Below are positions 42,463-51,499 of a DNA stretch of 64,000 bases, one piece after another. A model generated the notes under the pieces. The model had not been told where the DNA came from. It made no database searches and saw only the letters and a program-made list of their open reading frames with translations. Source of the DNA: Lachnospiraceae bacterium GAM79. GTDB lineage: Bacteria > Bacillota > Clostridia > Lachnospirales > Lachnospiraceae. The stretch covers positions 62,001 through 126,000 of the forward strand of contig AP018536.1 in the NCBI GenBank assembly GCA_003584705.1. The letters are read 5' to 3'. The position numbers and the translations under genes were made by a program. How positions within the stretch are numbered: the first letter of the stretch is position 1; each line of letters opens with the position of its first letter.

Positions 42463-43041
42463 ATGAAATTACTCGAAGAGCGCATTCGCAAAGACGGTAC
42501 GGTAAAAGCAGGGAATGTATTAAAAGTAGATTCTTTTCTGAATCATCAGATGGACATTGATCTGTTCAATGAAATGGGAAAAGAGTGGGCGCATCTTTTT
42601 GCAGACCGTAAGATTACGAAGATTCTGACTGTGGAGGCTTCCGGTATTGGTATCGCCTGTGTGGCAGCCCAGCATTTTCATGTGCCTGTGGTATTTGCAA
42701 AAAAGTCCCAGTCCGTAAATATTGACGGTGAAGTATATTCCACCAAGATCGAATCCTTTACGCACAAGAGAGTATATGACGTGATCGTTTCCAAAAAATT
42801 CCTGCATCCCGAAGATCATATTCTGATCATTGATGATTTTCTGGCCAACGGATGCGCACTGGAGGGTCTGATTGACATTGTCAATAAAGCGGGAGCTTCT
42901 GTAGAGGGTGTCGGCATTGCCGTTGAGAAGGGATTCCAGAAGGGCGGCGACCTGATCCGTTCCAAGGGTATCCGTGTAGAGTCGCTCGCTATTGTGGAAA
43001 GCATGGATGACAAGACCGGAGAGATCACATTCCGATCTTAA
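42463..43041 (+). CDS. xpt: Xanthine phosphoribosyltransferase
   Basis: The ATG at 42463 ([20 protein letters not shown]) has GAGGAG just upstream. At 192 residues it has the usual length. The PRPP-binding loop is [20 protein letters not shown] and the N-terminal [11 protein letters not shown] binds the purine side. The enzyme converts xanthine and PRPP to XMP for purine salvage in the cytoplasm. The BMP-type nucleoside transporter genes follow, so uptake and salvage are coupled by location. A strong separate promoter precedes the transporter. Confidence 0.93.
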   Translation: MKLLEERIRKDGTVKAGNVLKVDSFLNHQMDIDLFNEMGKEWAHLFADRKITKILTVEASGIGIACVAAQHFHVPVVFAKKSQSVNIDGEVYSTKIESFTHKRVYDVIVSKKFLHPEDHILIIDDFLANGCALEGLIDIVNKAGASVEGVGIAVEKGFQKGGDLIRSKGIRVESLAIVESMDDKTGEITFRS

Positions 43042-43065
43042 TAGTTATCAAATTTAATACTTCTC

Positions 43066-43095
43066 TTGACAAGAAGTCGGACAAATGCTTATACT
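43066..43095 (+). promoter_or_regulatory. Promoter of nucleoside transporter operon
   Basis: TTGACA (43066-43071), an 18-bp spacer and TATACT (43090-43095) give a near-consensus sigma-A promoter for the BMP gene. The transcript start would be near 43102. Confidence 0.7.
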
Positions 43096-43119
43096 GACTA
43101 ATGTTGAGAGAATACAATA

Positions 43120-43154
43120 AAGGGGTTGTATGAAAGATCATACTACCCTTTTTA
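43120..43154 (+). terminator. Terminator/attenuator hairpin in the BMP leader
   Basis: A 13-14-bp stem (AAGGGGTTGTATGA, loop AAGA, TCATACTACCCTT, one mismatch) runs into TTTTT. It starts only about 18 nt after the predicted transcript start, so it is either the xpt terminator or an attenuator of the BMP transcript. Further down the 140-nt leader, GCGCTGC/GCAGCGC can form another stem. Confidence 0.65.
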
Positions 43155-43243
43155 TGTTAAGGCTCAGCAGTTTATTCGCAGATCTGTGTCCGCGCTGCCA
43201 CCATGGATCTGTGACGAAGCAGCAGCGCAGAAAGAGGAGAATT

Positions 43244-44539
43244 ATGAAAAAGAAAGTCGTAAGTTTACTCGCAGCTATGGCTCTCGCAGTTACTGCTCTG
43301 GCAGGATGCGGATCCAATGATGCAGCTACCACCGGCACAGATGCAGCAACCGTTGCAGCTACCACCGAGGCAGCAGGTACTAGCGAAGCAGCAGGTACTA
43401 CCGAAGCAGCAACCGACAGTGAAGCTGTTACCGGTGTAAAGGCAGGTTTCATTTTCCTGCATGATGAGAACTCTACTTATGATCTGAACTTCCTGAATGC
43501 AGCAAAAGCAGCTTGTGAGAAGCTTGGTATTGAGTACATGACCAAGACCAACATTCCTGAAGGACAGGAAGCTTATGAAGCAGCTTGTGAGCTTGCTGAT
43601 GCAGGTTGTAATTTCATTTTCGCAGACAGTTTTGGACATGAGGACTACATCATTGAGGCTGCTAAGGAATATCCAAATGTTCAGTTCAGCCATGCAACCG
43701 GAACCAAGGCTCATACTGAGGGCCTGGACAATTTCCACAATGCATTTGCTTCCATTTATGATGGTCGTTACCTTGCAGGTATCGTTGCAGGCATGAAGCT
43801 GAATGAGATGATCGCTAACGGTGATATTACTGAGGATCAGGCTAAGATGGGTTATGTAGGTGCTTATACTTATGCAGAAGTTATGTCCGGTTATACATCC
43901 TTCTTCCTGGGCGCTCGTTCCGTATGCCCCAGCGCTACCATGGATGTAACCTTTACCGGTTCCTGGTACGATGAGACCGCTGAGAAGGAAGCAGCTAACA
44001 AGTTGATCGAGGGCGGATGTGTACTGATCAGCCAGCATGCAGACTCCATGGGTGCTCCTACCGCATGTGAGACCGCAGGCGTTCCCAACGTATCTTACAA
44101 CGGAAGCACTGAGGCAGCCTGCCCCAATACTTTCCTGGTATCTTCCAGAGTTAACTGGGAGCCTTATTTCGAGTATGCTATCAAATGTGTAGCAGACGGA
44201 ACTCCTATTGATACCGACTGGTGCGGTACTCTGGAGACCGGTTCTGTAGAACTGAGTGACCTTGGTACTGCTGTAGCAGAGGGTACTGCAGAAGCAGTAG
44301 AAGCTGCAAAGGCTGATCTGATCGCAGGCAAGACTCACGTATATGATGTCACTACCTTCACTGTAGACGGCAAGACACTGGACAGCTATGAGGCTGATAT
44401 CGATACCGATCCTGATTATACTCCCGATCATGAGGTAGTAAGTGACGGATACTTCCATGAGTCCGATGTTGCATTCCGTTCCGCTCCTTACTTCAATGTA
44501 AGAATCGACGGCATCAACCTGCTGGACGAGCAGTATTAA
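43244..44539 (+). CDS. BMP-family nucleoside-binding lipoprotein
   Basis: The start at MKKKVVSLLAAMALAVTALA has GAGGAG upstream; an earlier in-frame ATG is leader sequence. Residues 1-20 are a lipoprotein signal with lipobox LAGC. A low-complexity Ala/Thr/Glu linker follows (residues 24-62), then the BMP (PnrA-like) domain: KAGFIFLHDENSTYDLNFL, FADSFGHEDYIIEAAKEYP, and GVLISQHAD-like CVLISQHADSMGA. It captures purine nucleosides outside the cell for the ATPase and permeases encoded next. A GC-rich terminator after it probably keeps its expression above that of the downstream genes. Confidence 0.93.
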   Translation: MKKKVVSLLAAMALAVTALAGCGSNDAATTGTDAATVAATTEAAGTSEAAGTTEAATDSEAVTGVKAGFIFLHDENSTYDLNFLNAAKAACEKLGIEYMTKTNIPEGQEAYEAACELADAGCNFIFADSFGHEDYIIEAAKEYPNVQFSHATGTKAHTEGLDNFHNAFASIYDGRYLAGIVAGMKLNEMIANGDITEDQAKMGYVGAYTYAEVMSGYTSFFLGARSVCPSATMDVTFTGSWYDETAEKEAANKLIEGGCVLISQHADSMGAPTACETAGVPNVSYNGSTEAACPNTFLVSSRVNWEPYFEYAIKCVADGTPIDTDWCGTLETGSVELSDLGTAVAEGTAEAVEAAKADLIAGKTHVYDVTTFTVDGKTLDSYEADIDTDPDYTPDHEVVSDGYFHESDVAFRSAPYFNVRIDGINLLDEQY

Positions 44540-44548
44540 TTCTTAAAA

Positions 44549-44627
44549 AGCCTGGACGGCGCCGCGTTTATCGCCGCGCCGCCCTTTTTCTACCCTGTTA
44601 ATTTGTAAGAATCGACAGGGTAGAAAA
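44549..44627 (+). terminator. Tandem overlapping hairpins between BMP gene and ATPase
   Basis: A GC-rich stem (GGACGGCGCCGCG with CGCCGCGCCGCCC, two mismatches) is followed by CTTTTTC. Its T-run overlaps the left arm of a second, perfect 13-bp inverted repeat (TTTTCTACCCTGT 44586-44598; ACAGGGTAGAAAA 44615-44627). Confidence 0.75.
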
Positions 44628-44678
44628 GGGGCGACTCAAAGTATACAGGTTATGGATAATTTGGAAAGGTGACAGAGG

Positions 44679-46223
44679 ATGGAAAAAGAGACAAAAGTAG
44701 CTGCGGTTTCAATGAAAAACATTACCAAGACTTTTGGATCCGTGATCGCCAATGACAAGGTGAATCTGGATATCTACAAAGGTGAGATCTTATCACTGCT
44801 TGGAGAAAACGGCAGCGGTAAGACGACACTGATGAATATGCTCTCCGGTATTTATTTTCCGGATGAGGGGCAGATCTTTATTAACGGTAAGGAAGAGGTC
44901 ATCAGATCTCCCAAGGATGCATTGCGGTTGGGAATCGGTATGGTGCATCAGCATTTCAAGCTGATCGATGTACTGTCTGCCACCGAGAATATTATTCTGG
45001 GTCTGGAAGGTAGACTGAACATTAAAGAAGCTTCCCGTAAAATCGAGGAGATCTGCAATAAATACGGTTTTGAAGTGGACCCGAAGCAGAAGATCTATGA
45101 TATGTCCGTATCCCAGAAGCAGACGGTAGAGATCGTAAAGGTACTGTACCGTGGTGCGGATATTCTGATCCTGGATGAGCCTACCGCCGTACTGACACCG
45201 CAGGAGACCGAGAAGCTGTTTAATGTCCTCCGGAAAATGAGAGATGACGGCAAGGCTATCGTCATCATTACCCATAAAATGCATGAAGTCGAATCTCTGT
45301 CCGACAGAGTGGCTGTACTCAGAAACGGCCAGTACATCGGCAGTATGCTGACGAAGGATACCACCGTCACCGAAATGACCAATATGATGGTAGGCCACGC
45401 TGTGACACTGAATATCGAGAGACCGGAGCCTGTGAATCCCAAGCCCCGTATCGAGGTAGAGGGACTGACGGTTCGTAATGAAGAAGGAATCGTCAAGTTA
45501 AAGGATGTGTCCTTTACCGCCAACAGCGGTGAGATTCTGGGAATCGCCGGTATCTCCGGCTGCGGACAGAAGGAACTTCTGGAAGCTATCGCCGGATTAC
45601 AAGTGGTGGAGACCGGTACGATTCATTATGTAGAGGACGATGGCAGCAAGGAAATGCTGATCGGCAAGGATCCGTTGAAGATCGCAGAGATGGGTGTTTC
45701 ACTTTCCTTCGTGCCGGAAGATCGTCTCGGCATGGGTCTGGTGGGCAATATGGACCTGACAGACAATATGATGTTACGTTCCTTCCGACAGGGACATACA
45801 CCGTTTACGAACAGGAAACCTTCCAAACAGCTTGCGACTGATGTGGTAGAAAATCTGGAGGTTGTAACCCCGGGTATCACCACTCCGGTACGCAGATTGT
45901 CCGGTGGTAATGTACAGAAGGTTCTCGTTGGAAGAGAGATTGCGTCTGCACCTACCGTATTGTTAACGGCTTATGCGGTACGTGGACTGGATATCAATTC
46001 TTCGTATACTATATATGACCTGATCAATGAACAGAAGAAAAAGGGCGTTGCCGTAATTTTCGTAGGTGAGGATCTGGATGTGCTGATGGAGCTGTCCGAC
46101 CGTATCATGGTGCTGTGCGGCGGAGAAGTCAGCGGTATCCTCGATGCGAGAAAGACAGATAAAAATGAGGTCGGTATGCTGATGACCAGAGTAGGAGGCA
46201 AAGAACATGAAGGAGAAGAATAA
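44679..46223 (+). CDS. Nucleoside ABC transporter ATPase (two-domain)
   Basis: This 514-residue protein has two ABC domains in tandem. The first is complete: GENGSGKTTLMNML, signature MSVSQKQTVEI and ILILDEPTAVLTPQE. The second has GISGCGQKELLEAIAGL in place of Walker A, signature RRLSGGNVQKVLVGRE, and LTAYAVRGLDINSS instead of a canonical Walker B, as is usual for the BMP-linked group. It powers the two permeases encoded next; the first overlaps its end by 17 bp. GAAAGGTG precedes the ATG. Confidence 0.93.
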   Translation: MEKETKVAAVSMKNITKTFGSVIANDKVNLDIYKGEILSLLGENGSGKTTLMNMLSGIYFPDEGQIFINGKEEVIRSPKDALRLGIGMVHQHFKLIDVLSATENIILGLEGRLNIKEASRKIEEICNKYGFEVDPKQKIYDMSVSQKQTVEIVKVLYRGADILILDEPTAVLTPQETEKLFNVLRKMRDDGKAIVIITHKMHEVESLSDRVAVLRNGQYIGSMLTKDTTVTEMTNMMVGHAVTLNIERPEPVNPKPRIEVEGLTVRNEEGIVKLKDVSFTANSGEILGIAGISGCGQKELLEAIAGLQVVETGTIHYVEDDGSKEMLIGKDPLKIAEMGVSLSFVPEDRLGMGLVGNMDLTDNMMLRSFRQGHTPFTNRKPSKQLATDVVENLEVVTPGITTPVRRLSGGNVQKVLVGREIASAPTVLLTAYAVRGLDINSSYTIYDLINEQKKKGVAVIFVGEDLDVLMELSDRIMVLCGGEVSGILDARKTDKNEVGMLMTRVGGKEHEGEE

Positions 46224-47307
46224 AGAGCCTTTGTTTCATATCGTAAAAAGAGATGCTCTCCCCTGGTATAAATCTCTGGGTATCCGTTTCGTAGCGATTC
46301 TGTTGGCGTTGATCCTGTGCGGTATCATTACGACGATCACCACGGGAATCAATCCTTTACAGGTATATCAGTCTATTATTCTGGGAGCTTTCGGATCCGT
46401 CCGTAAGACCTGGGTTACTTTTCAGAATATTGCGATCCTGTTGTTGATTGCACTGGCACTGACTCCGGCATTCAAGATGAAATTCTGGAATATCGGCGGT
46501 GAGGGACAGGTCTTGATCGGGGGTCTGGCATCCGCAGCCTGCATGATCTGCCTGGGGGACAAGCTTCCGGGTGCAGTTGTGATCCTGTGCATGATCGTGG
46601 CCAGCCTGGCAGCAGGAGCCATCTGGGGCTTCATTCCTGCATTTTTCAAGGCAAAATGGAATACCAATGAGACACTGTCTACACTGATGATGAACTACAT
46701 AGCTACCCAGCTTGTGGCATTCTATACCATTGTATGGGAGGTTCCCAAGGGATCCGGTAAGATCGGTATCATCAACCAGAATACCAACGTGGGCTGGCTG
46801 CCCCAGATATTTGGTTCAAAGTATCTGTTAAGTATTGTAGTGGCGGTAGTGATTACGATTTTCATGTATGTATATCTCAACTATAGCAAGCAGGGATATG
46901 AGATCTCCGTTGTGGGTGAGAGTGAAAATACCGCAAAATATGTGGGTATCAAGGTAGAAAAGGTAATCATCCGTACTATGCTTCTGTCCGGTGCGCTGTG
47001 CGGACTGGTAGGTTTGCTTCTGGTAGGCGGTATCAACCATACTGTTACCACCACCATTGCAGGTGGACAGGGATTTACTGCTGTACTGGTATCCTGGATG
47101 TCCAAGTTCAATCCTCTGACCATGGTGTTCTCCAGCTTCCTGATCATTTTCATGGATCGTGGTGCCAGTGAGATCTCTACCAATTTTGGACTGAATCATT
47201 CCTACTCCGATATTCTGACAGGTATTATCCTGTTCTTTATTATCGGCTGTGAGTTCTTCATTACCTATCGCCTGCAGTTCCGTAAAAAGGCAGAAAAGTC
47301 CAGCTAA
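46207..47307 (+). CDS. Nucleoside ABC transporter permease 1
   Basis: The 366-residue protein of the BPD_transp_2 type has about ten membrane helices. These include FVAILLALILCGIITTITTG, IAILLLIALALTPAFKMKFW and LSIVVAVVITIFMYVYL. It contains the family loop FWNIGGEGQVLIGGLASAAC (family G-x-E-G motif). It pairs with permease 2, which would normally follow at once. Here an IS110-family element sits between them. Overlap with the ATPase gene shows translational coupling. Confidence 0.93.
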   Translation: MKEKNKEPLFHIVKRDALPWYKSLGIRFVAILLALILCGIITTITTGINPLQVYQSIILGAFGSVRKTWVTFQNIAILLLIALALTPAFKMKFWNIGGEGQVLIGGLASAACMICLGDKLPGAVVILCMIVASLAAGAIWGFIPAFFKAKWNTNETLSTLMMNYIATQLVAFYTIVWEVPKGSGKIGIINQNTNVGWLPQIFGSKYLLSIVVAVVITIFMYVYLNYSKQGYEISVVGESENTAKYVGIKVEKVIIRTMLLSGALCGLVGLLLVGGINHTVTTTIAGGQGFTAVLVSWMSKFNPLTMVFSSFLIIFMDRGASEISTNFGLNHSYSDILTGIILFFIIGCEFFITYRLQFRKKAEKSS

Positions 47308-47415
47308 TAAATGTCAATAGGTAAATGAAAAATATTTTTCTTTAAAAAAGGGCGTGCTTACCCCTTGGGGAAAATATCATTCAAAAAAGATATTGATTCA
47401 GTAGGTGGTATTATT

Positions 47416-48732
47416 TTACGCAGCTACGTCGCATTTAGCAGCGTTGTATTTTTTTATATGTTCCTGCGGTGTAATGATTTCAAAAGGTTTGCTATCTCGA
47501 AGGATTGCAAATATCATGTTGCATACCTTGTGTGAAACAGCTCCCATTGCAACTAGTTTTGGTTTTGATTCACACTTTTTGAGATAGTAATCACGGAGTA
47601 CTGGATTTTTTGATTCACCGGTACGGGAAGCACTGATACTTTGCAAGGTCAGTGTGTGAATAACCCGTCTTGCTATGGCAGAGCCTCTTTTCGACATCTG
47701 GATTTTAGTACCTTCAAATTTTCCAGACTGTTTTACAGCTGGATCAAGACCAAAGTAAGCAAAAAGTTGTTTTGGTTTTGAAAATGCAGAAAAATCACCA
47801 ATCTCTCCCATAAGGGACATAGCGGACAAGAAACCAGCCCCTTTGAATGTTTCAATTAGGCGAATCTGTTTCACAAAATCGGTATCCTCATTAGCGGCAA
47901 CAAGCTCATGCATGGATTCCAGAATGCTGTTGATTTCTTCATCATATTTACGGATAAAACCAATATATAGACGGATTCTCTTGATGTTGCTGTCAAGGAT
48001 GTAACCGAACTCGTCTGCATCATTAGCAGCCTGAATAATGGCATTATACTTGTTACAAGCGTATGTAAGTCCAAAACGAGCTGTTGACCTGATGAGATCA
48101 ATAATCTCTTGTTTGTCTGCGTTAATAAAGGCAGATGGAGATGTGTAAGTTTCCAACAAGATAAGAGACGTATCAATCGTAACCTTGGAAAAAATGCCAA
48201 GATACTGAGGGAAAACCATACGCAGTTCGCCAATAAGCTTGTTCACGTAAGCATTACGGCTGTCCATCAAATCGTAGTATTCACGGCATAGATTGCGACA
48301 GTTCAAAGCAAGGTCAGATGGCATAAGAGAAACTTTTAAATCAGGTTTTAAGCCAACTAAAGCAGCTTTTTTAGAATCAAAACGGTCATTATGTACTTTT
48401 CGTATATTGATATTTGTGCTATTCTTTGTGATGATAGGATTGATAACTGAGCAGTTAAAACCCTTATCACGAAGATAGCAGAAGAGTGGGTAATGATAAA
48501 TTCCCGTGGATTCAAGGAAAATGCGACTTTCCAAAGAATACATCTCTTCTGCTTCTTTTATTTTAGAGACAGCCAAAGCAAGGGAATTCATGCTATTGTG
48601 TAGGATTTTGTAAGGCTTTCCTACAAACTGTTGGTTAGGAAGTACAATCGACATCCAGGAGAAGTCGGCACCGACATCAATACCAACGGAGATGAATAAT
48701 TCATCGAAATTAAAAATAACATTGTTTGACAT
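47416..48732 (-). CDS. IS110-family DEDD transposase
   Basis: The start at MSNNVIFNFDELFISVGIDV is supported by AGGAG ten bases upstream. The 438-residue protein has the RuvC-like DEDD domain: GIDVGADFSWMSIVL (Asp), IFLESTGIYHYPL (Glu) and VHNDRFDSKKAALV (Asp-Asp). The C-terminal Tnp domain reads FKGAGFLSAMSLMGEIGDFS and contains the serine segment KIQMSKRGSAIARRVIH. Enzymes of this family recombine DNA under guidance of an element-encoded RNA. The gene is intact. Confidence 0.93.
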   Translation of the reverse strand: MSNNVIFNFDELFISVGIDVGADFSWMSIVLPNQQFVGKPYKILHNSMNSLALAVSKIKEAEEMYSLESRIFLESTGIYHYPLFCYLRDKGFNCSVINPIITKNSTNINIRKVHNDRFDSKKAALVGLKPDLKVSLMPSDLALNCRNLCREYYDLMDSRNAYVNKLIGELRMVFPQYLGIFSKVTIDTSLILLETYTSPSAFINADKQEIIDLIRSTARFGLTYACNKYNAIIQAANDADEFGYILDSNIKRIRLYIGFIRKYDEEINSILESMHELVAANEDTDFVKQIRLIETFKGAGFLSAMSLMGEIGDFSAFSKPKQLFAYFGLDPAVKQSGKFEGTKIQMSKRGSAIARRVIHTLTLQSISASRTGESKNPVLRDYYLKKCESKPKLVAMGAVSHKVCNMIFAILRDSKPFEIITPQEHIKKYNAAKCDVAA

Positions 48733-48783
48733 GTGGATAAGCTCCTTTCGGATAGGAATCCATTTCCAATCTGGCAGGTACAC

Positions 48784-49060
48784 AACCTAGCGCGTTATTC
48801 GGGTATTGCCTACCGGCTCCCAACCAGCTAAAACATAAAACCCTGTCGAATGGACTAATTGACTTTTTTGTAGGTATCAGTCACAGAAGTGACTTCCCAA
48901 GGAGGAATACATTCTTTGTCCTATCCTTAGAGATAATACCTTATGTTTTATTGGGTGTCTATCAGGAGCCGTCAGACATGCTAGTCATTAATAACATCTG
49001 ATGAAGGAAGAATTCCTTCTTCTGTTATCTGATTTATAGAAACTTATTAACCAAGTAGTC
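48784..49060 (-). ncRNA. Candidate bridge RNA of the IS110 element
   Basis: This non-coding segment lies just upstream of the transposase, the location of bridge RNAs in IS110-group elements. It contains hairpins expected of such an RNA: a GTCAC-AGAA-GTGAC stem near 48890, and a long nested stem around 48990-49040 (ATAACA/TGTTAT enclosing GAAGGAA/TTCCTTC). The target- and donor-binding loops were not assigned because the element ends are uncertain. Confidence 0.5.
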
Positions 49061-49102
49061 TTGATTGACTACACCATTATTATACTAGGAGGAACAGTAA
49101 TC

Positions 49103-50104
49103 ATGTGGACATTTTTACTTGCATTTATTCCGAGAGCTATTGTACAGGGAATTCCTCTGTTATACGGAAGTACCGGTGAGATCATCACGGAGAAATCCGG
49201 TAACCTGAATCTGGGAATCCCCGGCGTTATGTATGTGGGAGGTATCTGCGGTGTCATCGGCTCCTTCTTCTATGAGAGATCGGCAGGCGGTGCGGCAAAT
49301 ATGAACGGATTCCTCGCTATTGCGATTCCTATGCTTTGCTGTCTGCTGGGTTCCCTGCTGATGGGACTGCTGTACTGTTTCCTGACCGTTACCCTGCGGG
49401 CGAACCAGAACGTGACCGGTCTGGCCATGACCACCTTCGGTGTCGGCTTCGGTAACTTCTTCGGCGGCTCCCTGATCAAGCTGGTGAACAGTGATGTACC
49501 TTCCATCGCATTGTCCGCTACCAGCAGCTATTTCAGCAAATCCCTTCCTTTTGCGGTGAAGCTGGGATGGTTCGGCAAGTTGTTTTTATCCTATGGATTC
49601 CTGGCGTATCTGGCAGTGATCATAGCGTTTGCGGCATCTTATATTCTGAGTCATACCAGAACCGGTCTGCATTTGAGAGCGGTCGGTGAAGGTCCCAATA
49701 CCGCAGATGCGGCTGGCATCAACGTATCCCGGTACAAATACATCGCTACCTGTGTGGGATGTATGATCGCAGGTCTGGGAGGTTTGTATTATGTAATGGA
49801 CTATGCCTGCGGTGTCTGGTCCAACGATGCCTTTGGTGACAGAGGCTGGCTTGCTATCGCACTGGTCATCTTCACCATCTGGAGACCGAATATCAGCGTA
49901 TTCGCATCCTTCCTTTTCGGCGGACTGTATATCCTGTATCTGTATCTGCCCACCGGTATCGAGCATATGGAGTATCAGGAGCTGTACAAGATGATTCCTT
50001 ATGTCGTAACATTACTGGTACTGGTCATCACCAGCATGCGGAGCAAGAGAGAGAATCAGCCCCCTGCAAGTCTGGGACTGGCGTACTTCCGAGAAGAAAG
50101 ATAA
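49103..50104 (+). CDS. Nucleoside ABC transporter permease 2
   Basis: The ATG at 49103 (MWTFLLAFIPRAIVQGIPLL) has AGGAGG ten bases before it. The 333-residue BPD_transp_2 permease has about nine membrane helices and the family motif GEIITEKSGNLNLGIPGVM. GLHLRAVGEGPNTADAAGIN is the cytoplasmic coupling loop. It is the second permease of the xpt-linked transporter. The IS110 element inserted upstream cuts it off from the operon promoter unless the element reads through or supplies a promoter. A terminator follows. Confidence 0.93.
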   Translation: MWTFLLAFIPRAIVQGIPLLYGSTGEIITEKSGNLNLGIPGVMYVGGICGVIGSFFYERSAGGAANMNGFLAIAIPMLCCLLGSLLMGLLYCFLTVTLRANQNVTGLAMTTFGVGFGNFFGGSLIKLVNSDVPSIALSATSSYFSKSLPFAVKLGWFGKLFLSYGFLAYLAVIIAFAASYILSHTRTGLHLRAVGEGPNTADAAGINVSRYKYIATCVGCMIAGLGGLYYVMDYACGVWSNDAFGDRGWLAIALVIFTIWRPNISVFASFLFGGLYILYLYLPTGIEHMEYQELYKMIPYVVTLLVLVITSMRSKRENQPPASLGLAYFREER

Positions 50105-50125
50105 TAATTTTATAGAAAGACGATT

Positions 50126-50168
50126 AAAAACGGCGTTTTCCGGAAATTTCCGGAGAATGCTGTTTTTT
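50126..50168 (+). terminator. Terminator after nucleoside transporter
   Basis: AAAAACGGCGTTTTCCGG pairs with CCGGAGAATGCTGTTTTTT (a few mismatches) and ends in a T-run. Confidence 0.8.
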
Positions 50169-50293
50169 AGTGCACATTTTGGAAAAAACTCACAGAAACT
50201 TTAGGAAAACTTTTGATTTTATTCGGATGGAATTTACCTGTGTCTGTTATGCTGAGATCAATTCAGAGAAAATAAACGGAAGGGAGAAAAAAG

Positions 50294-51499
50294 ATGAAAG
50301 TATTGATCACAACAGACTGGTACAAGCCGGCCATCAACGGAGTTGTTACTTCGGTATGCAATCTGCGGGAGGAATTACAGCAAAGAGGACATGAAGTGAA
50401 GATCCTGACCTTGTCCCGTACAGCTCGTTCCTACGAAGAAGAGGGTGTGATCTATATGGGTTCCGTGAATGCCGGATATATTTATCCGGGAGCAAGACTT
50501 CGGGTGTCCCCGGGACGCGAACTGTATCGCGGGATTATAGAGTGGAATCCGGATATTGTACATTCCCAGTGTGAATTTTCTACCTTTTTCATGGCAAAAA
50601 AGATCGCAGAGGAATGTAAGATCCCTCTGGTGCATACTTACCATACTGTATACGAAGATTATACCCACTATTTTTCCCCTTACAAGAAATGGGGCAGGGA
50701 TATGGTACAGTTCCTGACGCGACAGATCTCCGAGAAGGTGGACAGTATGATCGCTCCCAGCACAAAAATAGAGACATTACTAAAAGACTATGGCATTCAT
50801 TGTCCGGTATCAGTGATCCCATCGGGGATTGATCTGAGTAAATATGACGCGCAGACCCGGACGGATTCCCGGGAGAGAATCCGAAGAAAATATAAAATGG
50901 ACCGGAAGACCACAGTGCTTTTATATGTAGGTCGTCTGGCAAAAGAGAAGAATGTGGAAGAATTGCTGGAGTACCAGCAGAAAGTTCAGGAGAGCGGCAC
51001 AATGCTGATGATTGTAGGCGGCGGTCCTTATTTGGAGACTTTACGGAAAAAGGCAGCAGAACTGGGTGTGACGGAAAGCGTTATTTTTACCGGAATGGTA
51101 TCACCCGCTGAAGTAGCATCTTATTATCCGGCAGGAGATCTGTTCGTCAGCGCTTCCACCAGTGAGACCCAGGGGCTTACCTATGCGGAAGCACTGGCAG
51201 CAGGATTACCGTTATTATGCAGAAGGGATCAATGCCTGCGGGCGGTTGTGGAAGAGGACAAAAACGGCTGGCAGTACCGGACCGAGGAGGAATTCTTGAA
51301 AGACCTGAAGAACTGGAAGGAGAAAGAAGACGATGAACGCAGAGGAATGTGCAGTTATGCAAAACAGTCCGCAGAAATATTTTCCCAAAAAAGATTTGCG
51401 GGAAGTATGGAGCAACTATACCAGCGGCAGATCGAAGAAAAACAGGTCGAAAGAGAAAAACACCTGGCAAAGGGCCATCAATATTGCATCCTGGGTTAG
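50294..51499 (+). CDS. GT4-family glycosyltransferase (diacylglycerol glucosyltransferase-like)
   Basis: This 401-residue GT-B enzyme starts MKVLITTDWYKPAINGVVTS, typical of UDP-sugar:diacylglycerol glycosyltransferases, with a GGGAG ribosome site. The acceptor side has HTYHTVYEDYTHYF. The donor domain has LLYVGRLAKEKNVEELL and SASTSETQGLTYAEALAAGL, with the E-x7-E motif. It probably adds a sugar to a membrane lipid. Its C-terminus (about 55 codons) overlaps the next gene in another frame. A second GT4 gene lies downstream, fitting a glycolipid locus. Confidence 0.88.
   Translation: MKVLITTDWYKPAINGVVTSVCNLREELQQRGHEVKILTLSRTARSYEEEGVIYMGSVNAGYIYPGARLRVSPGRELYRGIIEWNPDIVHSQCEFSTFFMAKKIAEECKIPLVHTYHTVYEDYTHYFSPYKKWGRDMVQFLTRQISEKVDSMIAPSTKIETLLKDYGIHCPVSVIPSGIDLSKYDAQTRTDSRERIRRKYKMDRKTTVLLYVGRLAKEKNVEELLEYQQKVQESGTMLMIVGGGPYLETLRKKAAELGVTESVIFTGMVSPAEVASYYPAGDLFVSASTSETQGLTYAEALAAGLPLLCRRDQCLRAVVEEDKNGWQYRTEEEFLKDLKNWKEKEDDERRGMCSYAKQSAEIFSQKRFAGSMEQLYQRQIEEKQVEREKHLAKGHQYCILG

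Larger units (their letters stand above)
47320..49080 (-). mobile_element. IS110-family insertion sequence between permease genes (approximate ends)
   Basis: An element of about 1.7 kb separates permease 1 from permease 2. It holds one minus-strand DEDD transposase. About 270-330 bp of non-coding sequence lie upstream of the transposase start, the place of the bridge RNA in IS110-group elements. IS110 elements lack clear inverted repeats, so the ends are estimates. TTGATT recurs near both presumed ends (47392 and 49061). Neither permease frame is broken, but the operon is split. Confidence 0.7.

Noticed and set aside
43130-43243. N-terminal extension of the BMP lipoprotein
   Set aside because: The in-frame ATG at 43130 lies in the terminator hairpin. 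The signal peptide with lipobox and ribosome site begins at 43244.
43265-44458. Long minus-strand open frame opposite the BMP gene
   Set aside because: It is a shadow of biased codon use in the lipoprotein gene. It has no domain and no ribosome site.
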